In this document: positions 19,292-26,624 of the stretch, in pieces | Position numbering within the stretch: position 1 is the stretch's first letter | How the letters are laid out: each line of letters begins with the position of its first letter | Assembly (NCBI RefSeq): GCF_004005945.1 | Contig: NZ_SACS01000025.1 | Coordinates: 1-58,997 of the forward strand | Length of the DNA: 58,997 bases | Direction: 5' to 3' | Origin: Rheinheimera riviphila | GTDB taxonomy: Bacteria; Pseudomonadota; Gammaproteobacteria; Enterobacterales; Alteromonadaceae | Notes under the pieces: model-generated | What the model saw: the letters and a program-made list of their open reading frames with translations, nothing else | Told to the model about the DNA's origin: nothing | Databases searched by the model: none | Program-made: the position numbers and the translations under genes

Positions 19292-20263
19292 ATGCGCCGA
19301 CTGGCTCCCGTATTACGGCAGGACGGAGTTGATACCGACCTGATTTCCCTGATCAAAACGATTCTGGCCGCTTGTAAGGAAATTTCCTTTCGCGTCGGTC
19401 AGGGTGAATTAGCCGGTGTTTTGGGCTCGACGCTGGATGAAAATATTCAGGGCGAAACCCAGAAAAAACTCGATGTGCTGGCCAATGAGCTGCTCAAAGA
19501 CATGATTTTAGAAACCGGCGTGGTCAAAGCCATTTCTTCCGAAGAAGAAGATTACACCGTCGCCGGCAACCCGGAAGGTCGTTATCTGGTGACTTTTGAC
19601 CCACTTGACGGTTCATCCAATACCGATATCAATAGCCTGATCGGCACCATTTTTTCTATTCTGCCGGCCCGCGCTGATGTTGACGCCGCCGATGCTGCAC
19701 AATTTTTACAACCGGGCACCGCGCAAATTGCCGCCGGTTATGTGCTGTATGGCCCATCGACCATGCTGGCGTTGACGACCGGTAAAGGCACTAAACTGTA
19801 TACGCTGGACAAAACCTACGGCGGCTTTTTGCTGACGCAAGAAGAAGTAGCCGTGCCGGGTGTCACCGCAGAATTTGCCATTAATATGTCGAATCAGCGC
19901 CATTGGCAGCCGGGCATGCAGGCTTATGTCGCTGATTTACTCGAAGGTAAACCGGGGCCACGTGGCAAAAACTTTAATATGCGCTGGATTGCTGCGATGG
20001 TCGGCGATGTGCACCGGGTGTTATGCCGGGGTGGTATTTTTATGTACCCAAGCGATACCAAAGACCCGAACAAACCAAACAAATTACGCCTGATGTACGA
20101 AGCCAATCCGATGAGCTTTTTGGTGGAACAAGCCGGCGGCCTCAGTAGTACCGGCTATCAGCGGATTATGGAAATAGAGCCTACTGATATTCACCAACGG
20201 GTAGCGGTGATCCTGGGTTCTAAACATGAAGTTGAAACTTGTCTGAAATATCATCAGTCGTAG
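19292..20263 (+). CDS. fbp: Fructose-1,6-bisphosphatase class 1
   Basis: A 323-aa gluconeogenic enzyme that removes the 1-phosphate from fructose 1,6-bisphosphate. The metal site [13 protein letters not shown] covers residues 102-114, [10 protein letters not shown] holds the upstream acidic ligands, and [13 protein letters not shown] plus [15 protein letters not shown] contain the substrate-binding region. AAAAAGGAAGACAAC precedes the ATG. It is divergent from mpl, with 227 bases between the starts that must hold both promoters; no clear box pair stands out. Confidence 0.95.
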   Translation: MRRLAPVLRQDGVDTDLISLIKTILAACKEISFRVGQGELAGVLGSTLDENIQGETQKKLDVLANELLKDMILETGVVKAISSEEEDYTVAGNPEGRYLVTFDPLDGSSNTDINSLIGTIFSILPARADVDAADAAQFLQPGTAQIAAGYVLYGPSTMLALTTGKGTKLYTLDKTYGGFLLTQEEVAVPGVTAEFAINMSNQRHWQPGMQAYVADLLEGKPGPRGKNFNMRWIAAMVGDVHRVLCRGGIFMYPSDTKDPNKPNKLRLMYEANPMSFLVEQAGGLSSTGYQRIMEIEPTDIHQRVAVILGSKHEVETCLKYHQS

Positions 20264-20320
20264 ACGAGTTACCGGCTAATTAGACCAATGAAACCGGCCA
20301 AAACCGTAGCCATTTAAACT

Positions 20321-20341
20321 GCCGCCGTTATAATAGGCGGC
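20321..20341 (+). promoter_or_regulatory. Candidate ppa -10 element inside an inverted repeat
   Basis: A perfect TATAAT hexamer (20329-20334) lies between GCCGCC (20321-20326) and GGCGGC (20336-20341). It is about 42 bases ahead of the ppa ATG. No convincing -35 box is present at 16-18 bases. The hairpin could also be the end of the fbp transcript. Confidence 0.45.
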
Positions 20342-20375
20342 ATTCAACACTCCATTATCGATCTAAGGAACTATC

Positions 20376-20906
20376 ATGAGTCTGAGTCTGGTCCCAGCAG
20401 GTAAAAACCTGCCTGACGAAATTAACGTCATCATCGAAATTCCGGCCAATGCCGATCCAATCAAATACGAAGTCGACAAAGACAGCGGCACCGTGTGGGT
20501 TGACCGTTTTATGTCCACGCCAATGTTCTATCCATGCAACTATGGTTTTGTAAACCATACACTGAGCCTGGATGGAGATCCGGTCGACGTGTTAGTGCCA
20601 ACGCCATACCCATTAGTACCAGGTGCAGTCATTCGCTGCCGCCCGGTTGCAGTGCTAAAAATGGCTGACGAAGCCGGTGAAGATGCCAAAGTTCTGGCCG
20701 TGCCAATCAGCAAACTGACTAAAATCTACGACCATATTCAGGACATCAACGACGTGCCAGAACTGCTGAAACAGCAAATCCAGCATTTCTTTGAACGTTA
20801 CAAAGAATTAGAGCCAGGCAAGTGGGTGAAAGTGATTGGCTGGGGCGACAAAGCTGACGCCAAAGCAGAAATCAGCACTTCTTATGACCGCGCCAATAAA
20901 AAGTAA
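20376..20906 (+). CDS. ppa: Inorganic pyrophosphatase (family I)
   Basis: A 176-aa soluble enzyme hydrolysing pyrophosphate to phosphate. The family I signature DGDPVDVLV is at residues 66-74, with YEVDKDSG and WGDKADA supplying more metal and substrate ligands. Length equals the E. coli hexameric enzyme. TAAGGAACTATC precedes the ATG. It is followed by its own terminator, and a TATAAT upstream suggests its own promoter separate from fbp. Confidence 0.97.
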   Translation: MSLSLVPAGKNLPDEINVIIEIPANADPIKYEVDKDSGTVWVDRFMSTPMFYPCNYGFVNHTLSLDGDPVDVLVPTPYPLVPGAVIRCRPVAVLKMADEAGEDAKVLAVPISKLTKIYDHIQDINDVPELLKQQIQHFFERYKELEPGKWVKVIGWGDKADAKAEISTSYDRANKK

Positions 20907-20930
20907 TCAAGCTGCTTAAGCTTTGTAACT

Positions 20931-20955
20931 AGCCTGCGACTCTGCGGGCTTTTTT
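20931..20955 (+). terminator. Terminator of ppa
   Basis: AGCCTGC-GACTCT-GCGGGCT (one G-T pair) followed by TTTTTT, 25 bases after the ppa stop. Confidence 0.88.
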
Positions 20956-21199
20956 ATGCCTGTGGTAGATGCTCTGTCGCAATTCACTGATTGAGATTGA
21001 GTTTTCTGTCGTAAAGAGCGATAAGTCATGTCCTTCCTTTCACAACATCAAATGTTTACCACGGCGACTACCGTTATCCTGTAACGGAAACAAATATCAG
21101 AAATTCGTGATAGGACCTTCTTTATATTAGAATTTTTTAGTCGATTACCGCTTTAGTTGCAGCATTATGGGCATTTGCTGACTATACTGAACTTCGATT
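20956..21199 (+). other. Intergenic region upstream of the chemoreceptor leader
   Basis: About 240 bases without a supportable gene. It contains a small hairpin, CCGTTA-TCCTG-TAACGG at 21070-21086, and a TATACT at 21183-21188 that could serve as a sigma-70 -10 box for the structured leader, although no well-spaced -35 is seen. Confidence 0.4.
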
Positions 21200-21225
21200 T
21201 CAAAAAATCAGTTACATACCGAAAA
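21200..21225 (+). promoter_or_regulatory. Possible FliA (sigma-28) promoter of the chemoreceptor gene
   Basis: TCAA at 21200-21203, a 14-base spacer and ACCGAAAA at 21218-21225 resemble the motility promoter TAAA-N15-GCCGATAA, with two changes in the -10 box. Initiation would fall at about 21232, almost at the first base of the structured leader. Chemoreceptor genes are often FliA-dependent, which is the main support. Confidence 0.3.
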
Positions 21226-21229
21226 TCAT

Positions 21230-21326
21230 TGAAGATTCGGGTAGGCGACGAGAAAGCGAAGCCTCAGGAGCATAGCTGTTTATGTGACTGGGGTGAGAGA
21301 GCGAAGTCAACAACCCCGAATCTTCA
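21230..21326 (+). ncRNA. Structured 97-nt leader element of the chemoreceptor mRNA
   Basis: TGAAGATTCGGG at 21230-21241 pairs perfectly with CCCGAATCTTCA at 21315-21326, closing a 73-nt interior. Inside are an AGGC/GCCT arm (21243-21264) and a second arm with GGAGCATA and TATGTGACTGGGGTGAG halves. The element ends 60 bases before the chemoreceptor ATG. It fits no riboswitch consensus I know; the conserved GEMM c-di-GMP core is not present. The GGAGCATA...TATGTGACTG arm looks, from memory, like dispersed intergenic repeats of marine gammaproteobacteria. It may be a cis-regulatory RNA or such a repeat that landed in the leader. Confidence 0.6.
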
Positions 21327-21385
21327 AGGATGACGGGTATAAACAAATCATTCCGAATTTGTTCACATTACAGGGGTACGCGTGT

Positions 21386-23005
21386 ATGGAATTTTTGCAA
21401 CGCCTTTCGATTGCGAAAAAAGTTTATTTAATCCCCTTCATCGGTACGATCAGCTTTATTGTCTACCTGGTGTTGGCAACAGTCACAGCACTCAACAACG
21501 TCAAAACTCTTGAAAGCACAAGAGATATTCAATTCCCAGTGTTACAGGCAGCCGAAAGTGGCTTGGTCGCTTTAGAGCGGGTGAAAGAATCACTCGCCAG
21601 CGCAGTGACCACCGGTGACGAAGAAGCGTTAAAAGTTTCTGATGGTTTTGCTGAGCAACTTAAAAAACAACTGAACCAGGTCAGTCAGCTGGATGCTGCA
21701 CTTCGCGAGGAAATCAGCCCGATTTTGTCTTCTTTTGATGATTATTATTCAGTTGCCTTTAAAGTCTCTGAAGAAATGGTCAGCAATACGGCCGACATGG
21801 CGACCATTGGCGAACGTTCGCAAAAAATGAACGCCGATTATGACAGTACGGTCAAAAAACTATCGCAATTCCGTGACGTGCAGCTGAAACATTTCACCGC
21901 TTCAATCGACGATGCCAATCAACAAGCCAGTACCTTAATTACTGTCGGTATTGTGATGGGCGTGTTTACCACTTTTGTATTATTTATCACCGCAGTGCTG
22001 GTGGTTGGTGGCATCAAATCCAGCTTGCTGAGCATCATTAACTCTCTCAAAGACCTGGCTAAAGAAGATGGTGATCTGACCGTCCGTATTCAAACAAAAT
22101 CCAAAGATGAACTTGGTGATTTGGCATTCTGGTTCAACTCTTTTATGGAAAAACTGCAGGGTGTGGTGAAAGAAATCGTCAATACTGCATTGCCGTTATC
22201 GTCTTTGGCCAAAGACTTACATCAACTGACCGATGACACCAATAAAACTATCGCCGTACAACGCCAAGCCGCCGACAAAGCCAAATTCGCGGTTGATAAT
22301 ATGAGCAGCAGCGTGATCGCTGAAGCCAGCAGTGCTAACGAAGCGTCATCTGCTGCCAATGATTCGAACAATGCAGCTGATCGCGGCCAGCAGACGGTTG
22401 GGGTGACGGTGAATAATATTCGCCAGCTGGCCGCCAACGTGCAGGAAGCGTCAGATGTGATCCTGAAACTGGAAACTGATGCCAACCAGGTGGGTGCAGT
22501 GCTGGATGTGATTAAAGGCATCGCCGAACAAACCAACTTACTGGCGCTGAACGCAGCGATTGAAGCAGCCCGTGCTGGTGAGCAAGGCCGTGGTTTTGCG
22601 GTGGTCGCTGATGAAGTCCGGACGCTGGCGTCACGCACTCAGAAATCAACCGAAGAAATTCAGAAAACCATCGAACAATTACAATCTGCCGCCCGCTCTG
22701 CAGTGCAAAAGATGCAACAAAGTACCGTGCAGGCCGATCAAAGCGTCAATTCAGCCAATCAGGCCGGTGAATCGCTGCAAGTGATCACCACCAGTATTCG
22801 CCGTATTCGCGAAATGAATCAGCACATTGCTTCGGCGACGGAAGAGCAGCAAATCATGGCTAACACTATTGTTAATCATGTGGTGGATATTGTGAAACAT
22901 ACGGAACACAGCTCACAAAGCGCTGGCAATATTGCCAAAGCCTCGCGGGAACTGGCCAATTTGGCACAAAATCTGGAAAATATTGCCCGTTTATTCCGGG
23001 TGTAG
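21386..23005 (+). CDS. Methyl-accepting chemotaxis protein
   Basis: A 539-aa transmembrane chemoreceptor. TM1 is at about 13-35, the periplasmic sensor at about 36-183 is all-helical (four-helix-bundle type, no PAS or Cache signature), TM2 is at 184-209, HAMP at 208-260 and the signalling coiled coil beyond. The hairpin tip [34 protein letters not shown] covers 379-412 in two consecutive parts and binds CheA/CheW. The frame is open from 21284, but those 34 residues run through the leader hairpin; ATG at 21386 has CAGGGG ten bases upstream and gives a normal start. The ligand is unknown. There is no CheR-tethering pentapeptide at the C-terminus. Confidence 0.94.
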   Translation: MEFLQRLSIAKKVYLIPFIGTISFIVYLVLATVTALNNVKTLESTRDIQFPVLQAAESGLVALERVKESLASAVTTGDEEALKVSDGFAEQLKKQLNQVSQLDAALREEISPILSSFDDYYSVAFKVSEEMVSNTADMATIGERSQKMNADYDSTVKKLSQFRDVQLKHFTASIDDANQQASTLITVGIVMGVFTTFVLFITAVLVVGGIKSSLLSIINSLKDLAKEDGDLTVRIQTKSKDELGDLAFWFNSFMEKLQGVVKEIVNTALPLSSLAKDLHQLTDDTNKTIAVQRQAADKAKFAVDNMSSSVIAEASSANEASSAANDSNNAADRGQQTVGVTVNNIRQLAANVQEASDVILKLETDANQVGAVLDVIKGIAEQTNLLALNAAIEAARAGEQGRGFAVVADEVRTLASRTQKSTEEIQKTIEQLQSAARSAVQKMQQSTVQADQSVNSANQAGESLQVITTSIRRIREMNQHIASATEEQQIMANTIVNHVVDIVKHTEHSSQSAGNIAKASRELANLAQNLENIARLFRV

Positions 23006-23107
23006 TTACCAGAACCAGGTGCAGGCACATTACCTGCACTTTGAATTGAGTTGTTGTTCAAAACCACAATTCGATATCTAAGTGAACCGTAAGCTACAGA
23101 TTAAACA

Positions 23108-23132
23108 AAAGCCGCGACAATCGCGGCTTTTT
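23108..23132 (+). terminator. Terminator of the chemoreceptor gene
   Basis: AAAGCCGCGA-CAA-TCGCGGCTTT is a 10-bp stem running into TTTTT. It lies between two convergent genes and, with its A-rich opposite flank, can work in both directions. Confidence 0.9.
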
Positions 23133-23153
23133 ATATAGGTATGACGGCTAAGA

Positions 23154-25376
23154 TCAGGCTTTATTTGCTCTTAAAAACTCCAGCAGAGCAGCTGTTGGCA
23201 TTGGCTTGGCGTACAAAAAGCCCTGCACTTCTTCACAGCCCATCGCTCTGACGACCTCCGCCTGCTCGACGGTTTCAATGCCTTCGGCGATGGTGGCGAG
23301 TCCCAGCTTTTTACCCAGATTAATGATCGTTTCAGCAATCACAGTGCCATTCGGTTCGGCCAGATCACGGATAAAAGCGCGATCGACTTTAATCCGATCC
23401 AGTGGCAACTGTTGCAGATAACTTAAGCTGGAAAAACCAATGCCGAAGTCGTCGATGGCGACTTTAATGCCATAACTTTTTAACCGGTTCAGCGCATCAA
23501 TCACCATTTTCGGTTCGTCCATCACCACAGATTCAGTGATCTCCAGCTCCAACAATTCCGGAGCTACCCCAAAACGCTCAATACAATCAATCACTGACTG
23601 CACGAACAAAGGGTTTCTGAACTGTGGCATCGACACATTCACCGCGATACGTAGATCCATCAGGCCATGCGATTGCAGCAGTTTAATCTGCTGGCAGGCC
23701 TGCTGAATCACCCAGGCACCAATTTCGACAATTAACCCGGAATACTCAGCCAGCGGAATAAAAACTGCCGGAGAGATAAAACCACCTTGCTCAGTTGGCC
23801 AGCGCAATAACGCTTCCATCCCAATAACTTTATTGGTATCCAAGGCGATTTGAGGCTGATACCACAGCTGCAATTTGTCCTGACTGAAATCCTGACGCAG
23901 CGTCCGTAACAAGGCCAACCGCCCGGCCATCTGCTCTTCCATTTCAGAACTGTAAAACTCGTAATTCTGCGACAGGTTTTTCTTAGCGCGGTTCAGCGCG
24001 ATATACACCTGCTTCAAAATACCTAACCCTTGTTTGGCGGTGTCGACTAACCGGCAAAACCCAAAGGTTGCATTAATTTGCAGCCCATGTTCAGACGCCT
24101 GAAACGGCTGCACAAACACCGCATTTAACGATGATGGCGTTAACAAGCTTTCTGGCCCAATCAACCCAAACACATCGGCGCCAATCCGGGCGATTTGGGC
24201 AACATCACCAAACTGCTCGACCAACCGCCGGGTCACGGCAATCAGCAATTCGTTCCCCACTTCCTGACCCAGACCATCATTCACATCGGAAAAGTGATCG
24301 ATATCAATCAGCACAGCAACCGTATTGCCCGGATCAAGCCGACGGGTTTCCTGCAGGAGTTGGGTAAATTCGTTGCGATTCGGGGTTTTGGTTAAAGGGT
24401 CAATATAGGCCGCATGTTTTAACTGCTGGAATAAGGTGACATTCTCATAGCCGATGGAAATATTGCTTAAAAACACTTCAATCAGTTGACGGTCAAAATC
24501 TTCGATCGGCCGGTTGGTTTCAATATAAACCGCTGCACTGTGCTCAGCATTACCAAGATACAACACCGTATCAAAACCAGTAAAAATATGCCGGCGTAGC
24601 TGCAGACATTGCAGAATTTGCTGAATAATCCGAGGGTTATTTAGACGCTCTAATTTACATTTAATAAAAGGTGCGTAATGCCCGGCAGCGCCAAGCACAT
24701 AAACATTGTCACTGGCGGAGCCGTCATCTTCAATTTGTGCGCACAGAACACCTTCAGCGTGTAGGCCAATTAAAGATGAAATTTGCGTGACGACCCCTTC
24801 TGAGAACTCGTGCAGAGAATGCTGCTCCAGTAAGTTCGCGCCGGCGTTGATGATTTTCTGCAAGCCCAGTCGGTTTTGATTGATGGTACGAATTTGCTGA
24901 TAAGAACGAATCGACGAAATAATGGAGGTGACTAATTTACTGCGGGTTAACTCGGTTTTAGTTTTGTAGTCGTTGATATCGTATTCTTTGATGACGCTTT
25001 CTTCCGGGGCGTACCCTGGCTGACCGGTCCGCAGCACAATTCTGACTTCGTCCATGCCCAGTTGTTCGCGAATTTGTTGCACAACCAGCAACCCAGCGTC
25101 GTCAGACTCCATCACGACATCAAGCAAAATAACCGCAATATTTTGATTTTTCTTCAAAAAATCAATGGCATCTTTCCCGGAATAACAATGATGAAAAACA
25201 AGTTTCCGCCCAAGAACCAATAAATCGCTTAACGCCAAACGAGTGACGGTATGGATTTCTTCATCATCGTCTACTATCAGCAAGTGCCATTCGCCGGTCA
25301 CTTGCAGTACTTGAGGCTCCGGCGCATCGTCTTCTGCGAGGAACAGAAACTCTTCATCTGTTACTTTTGACACCAT
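23154..25376 (-). CDS. Response regulator with DUF3369, degenerate GGDEF and EAL domains
   Basis: A 740-aa cytoplasmic signalling protein. Residues 31-145 form a receiver domain with acidic pocket D36-D38, phosphoacceptor D86 (VILLDVVME), T117 and K138. About 160-320 is DUF3369. The GGDEF domain (325-475) has GADVF instead of GGDEF at 399-403, so cyclase activity is unlikely. The EAL domain (490-735) keeps EALLRW (521-526), ELEITES, DDFGIGFSSLSYL, KVDRAFI, AEGIE and VQGFLYAKPM, so it should be a c-di-GMP phosphodiesterase controlled by phosphorylation. AAGGT precedes the ATG. No cognate histidine kinase is adjacent on the same strand. Confidence 0.92.
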   Translation of the reverse strand: MVSKVTDEEFLFLAEDDAPEPQVLQVTGEWHLLIVDDDEEIHTVTRLALSDLLVLGRKLVFHHCYSGKDAIDFLKKNQNIAVILLDVVMESDDAGLLVVQQIREQLGMDEVRIVLRTGQPGYAPEESVIKEYDINDYKTKTELTRSKLVTSIISSIRSYQQIRTINQNRLGLQKIINAGANLLEQHSLHEFSEGVVTQISSLIGLHAEGVLCAQIEDDGSASDNVYVLGAAGHYAPFIKCKLERLNNPRIIQQILQCLQLRRHIFTGFDTVLYLGNAEHSAAVYIETNRPIEDFDRQLIEVFLSNISIGYENVTLFQQLKHAAYIDPLTKTPNRNEFTQLLQETRRLDPGNTVAVLIDIDHFSDVNDGLGQEVGNELLIAVTRRLVEQFGDVAQIARIGADVFGLIGPESLLTPSSLNAVFVQPFQASEHGLQINATFGFCRLVDTAKQGLGILKQVYIALNRAKKNLSQNYEFYSSEMEEQMAGRLALLRTLRQDFSQDKLQLWYQPQIALDTNKVIGMEALLRWPTEQGGFISPAVFIPLAEYSGLIVEIGAWVIQQACQQIKLLQSHGLMDLRIAVNVSMPQFRNPLFVQSVIDCIERFGVAPELLELEITESVVMDEPKMVIDALNRLKSYGIKVAIDDFGIGFSSLSYLQQLPLDRIKVDRAFIRDLAEPNGTVIAETIINLGKKLGLATIAEGIETVEQAEVVRAMGCEEVQGFLYAKPMPTAALLEFLRANKA

Positions 25377-25697
25377 GTTACGACCTTATCCATTGAGTCC
25401 TGCTGAATGGCGCAATACCGAGTCGGATGAATGACTGGAGCCCTCCTGTGGCCGCGCCACACTTATCACCGTCTATCGCCGCGTCAGCTTGTTGCCTGAC
25501 TTATTACACTATACGCTTAACTAAAAAATGCAATCATTTTGTCGAAACTCAGGCCTGAAGCCGTCGGCGAAAATCATCAGTGAATTGGCCTTTAGCCGCC
25601 GGTGCTAAGTGCACAAAACAACTGTTTGCTGCAGTTTTGCTGACGAGCGCCGATATCTGCGATAAGCTTGAATTTACCGATAACAGGGCACAACCAT
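25377..25697. other. Divergent intergenic region between the EAL regulator and a TIGR03899-like gene
   Basis: About 320 bases holding the promoters of two divergent genes. I see no ORF with coding character, no repeat and no clear operator. AAGGTCGTAAC on the minus strand and CAGGGCACAACC on the plus strand are the ribosome sites of the two flanking genes. Confidence 0.5.
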
Positions 25698-26624
25698 ATG
25701 AGCAAAGTTCAGACTTTGTCCGGACAACAACGTTTGCGACAATTGGCAAAACGACAACTGGGCAGCGATTTGGCATCAAACAGAGTACAAACAACCACCA
25801 TCGCGCCACAGCCGGTGGATCCTGCGGCCAATGGCAGCTTCAACGACAAGCATCAAATGTTGACTTCCCGCGCCGGCATTCCACTTACAGATCCAATTTA
25901 CACTGAGCTCACCCTTGCGGACCGTTCCGCCAGACGCTTGCAAATGCGGTTAGAACAACAACAGCAGAATCTGGAACTTGTGATCACCCTTGCCTTAAAT
26001 TACTGCACCGAGCAAACCACAGCACAGGATGTAGATCCGGATTGGTTCCAGTTTTATTGTGAGCTGGTGCAGAACATCTCAACCCATAGCATGCAAAAGT
26101 TATGGGCAAAAATACTGGCCGGTGAAATCAGTAACCCGGGTAGCTTTTCACTGAAAACCTTAAATCTGTTAAAACAGATGAGTTACAAAGATGCTGTGTC
26201 GCTGCAGCAGGCGTCATCGCTCAGTTGCCGTATCCGCAGTCAGGAACCGGCGCATATTTACTTTGGTTATGTGCAGCAAGGATCGGTCTGGCGGTGGCTG
26301 GCAGGAAAAAGCCGCGGGATGCTGAATTTGAGTCAGTTTGGTTTAAGTTACCCGCAAATTCTGAATCTGATTGATTTGGGGCTACTCCATCAGACGGAAA
26401 TTGAAAGTGGTGAGCTGAATAAAAATCAGCAGCTGCAATGGTATTACCATCAGCAAATGCTACAGGGGACCACCAGACGACAGGGCGTCATTTTGCAGTA
26501 TTACAAATTTACCAGTATTGGAGCTGAGTTATTACCGTTGTTAAGTGGCCAGCCCAACCCTGCCTATTGGCAAGCGTTGCAAAGCTTATTATCCGATGTC
26601 ATCAGCTTTGATCCAACGCCTTAA
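25698..26624 (+). CDS. TIGR03899/DUF2806-like protein of unknown function
   Basis: A 308-aa soluble protein from ATG at 25698, which has CAGGG upstream; an ATG ten codons earlier is less well placed. The recognisable core is the stretch from LTLADRSARRLQMRLEQQQQNLE to MQKLWAKILAGEISNPGSFSLKTL, which I associate with the TIGR03899/DUF2806 families of Vibrio and Shewanella relatives. The first 65 residues are Gln-rich and low in structure. No signal peptide or membrane helix is seen. Its 3' end overlaps the convergent gene by 23 bases. Function is not known. Confidence 0.7.
   Translation: MSKVQTLSGQQRLRQLAKRQLGSDLASNRVQTTTIAPQPVDPAANGSFNDKHQMLTSRAGIPLTDPIYTELTLADRSARRLQMRLEQQQQNLELVITLALNYCTEQTTAQDVDPDWFQFYCELVQNISTHSMQKLWAKILAGEISNPGSFSLKTLNLLKQMSYKDAVSLQQASSLSCRIRSQEPAHIYFGYVQQGSVWRWLAGKSRGMLNLSQFGLSYPQILNLIDLGLLHQTEIESGELNKNQQLQWYYHQQMLQGTTRRQGVILQYYKFTSIGAELLPLLSGQPNPAYWQALQSLLSDVISFDPTP

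Noticed and set aside
21206-21223. 18-base sequence AATCAGTTACATACCGAA also present at 34581-34598
   Set aside because: One copy is in the chemoreceptor upstream region and the other is the 3' end of alr. With no further copies and no shared context I treat it as chance, although an 18-base match in this length is unusual.
21243-21300. GEMM c-di-GMP riboswitch in the chemoreceptor leader
   Set aside because: The GACGCAAAGC and GGCAAACC-type core sequences of the class I aptamer are not present, despite partly similar stretches.
25640-25660. GCCGATAT as a FliA promoter of the TIGR03899-like gene
   Set aside because: No TAAA-type -35 element is found at the required spacing.
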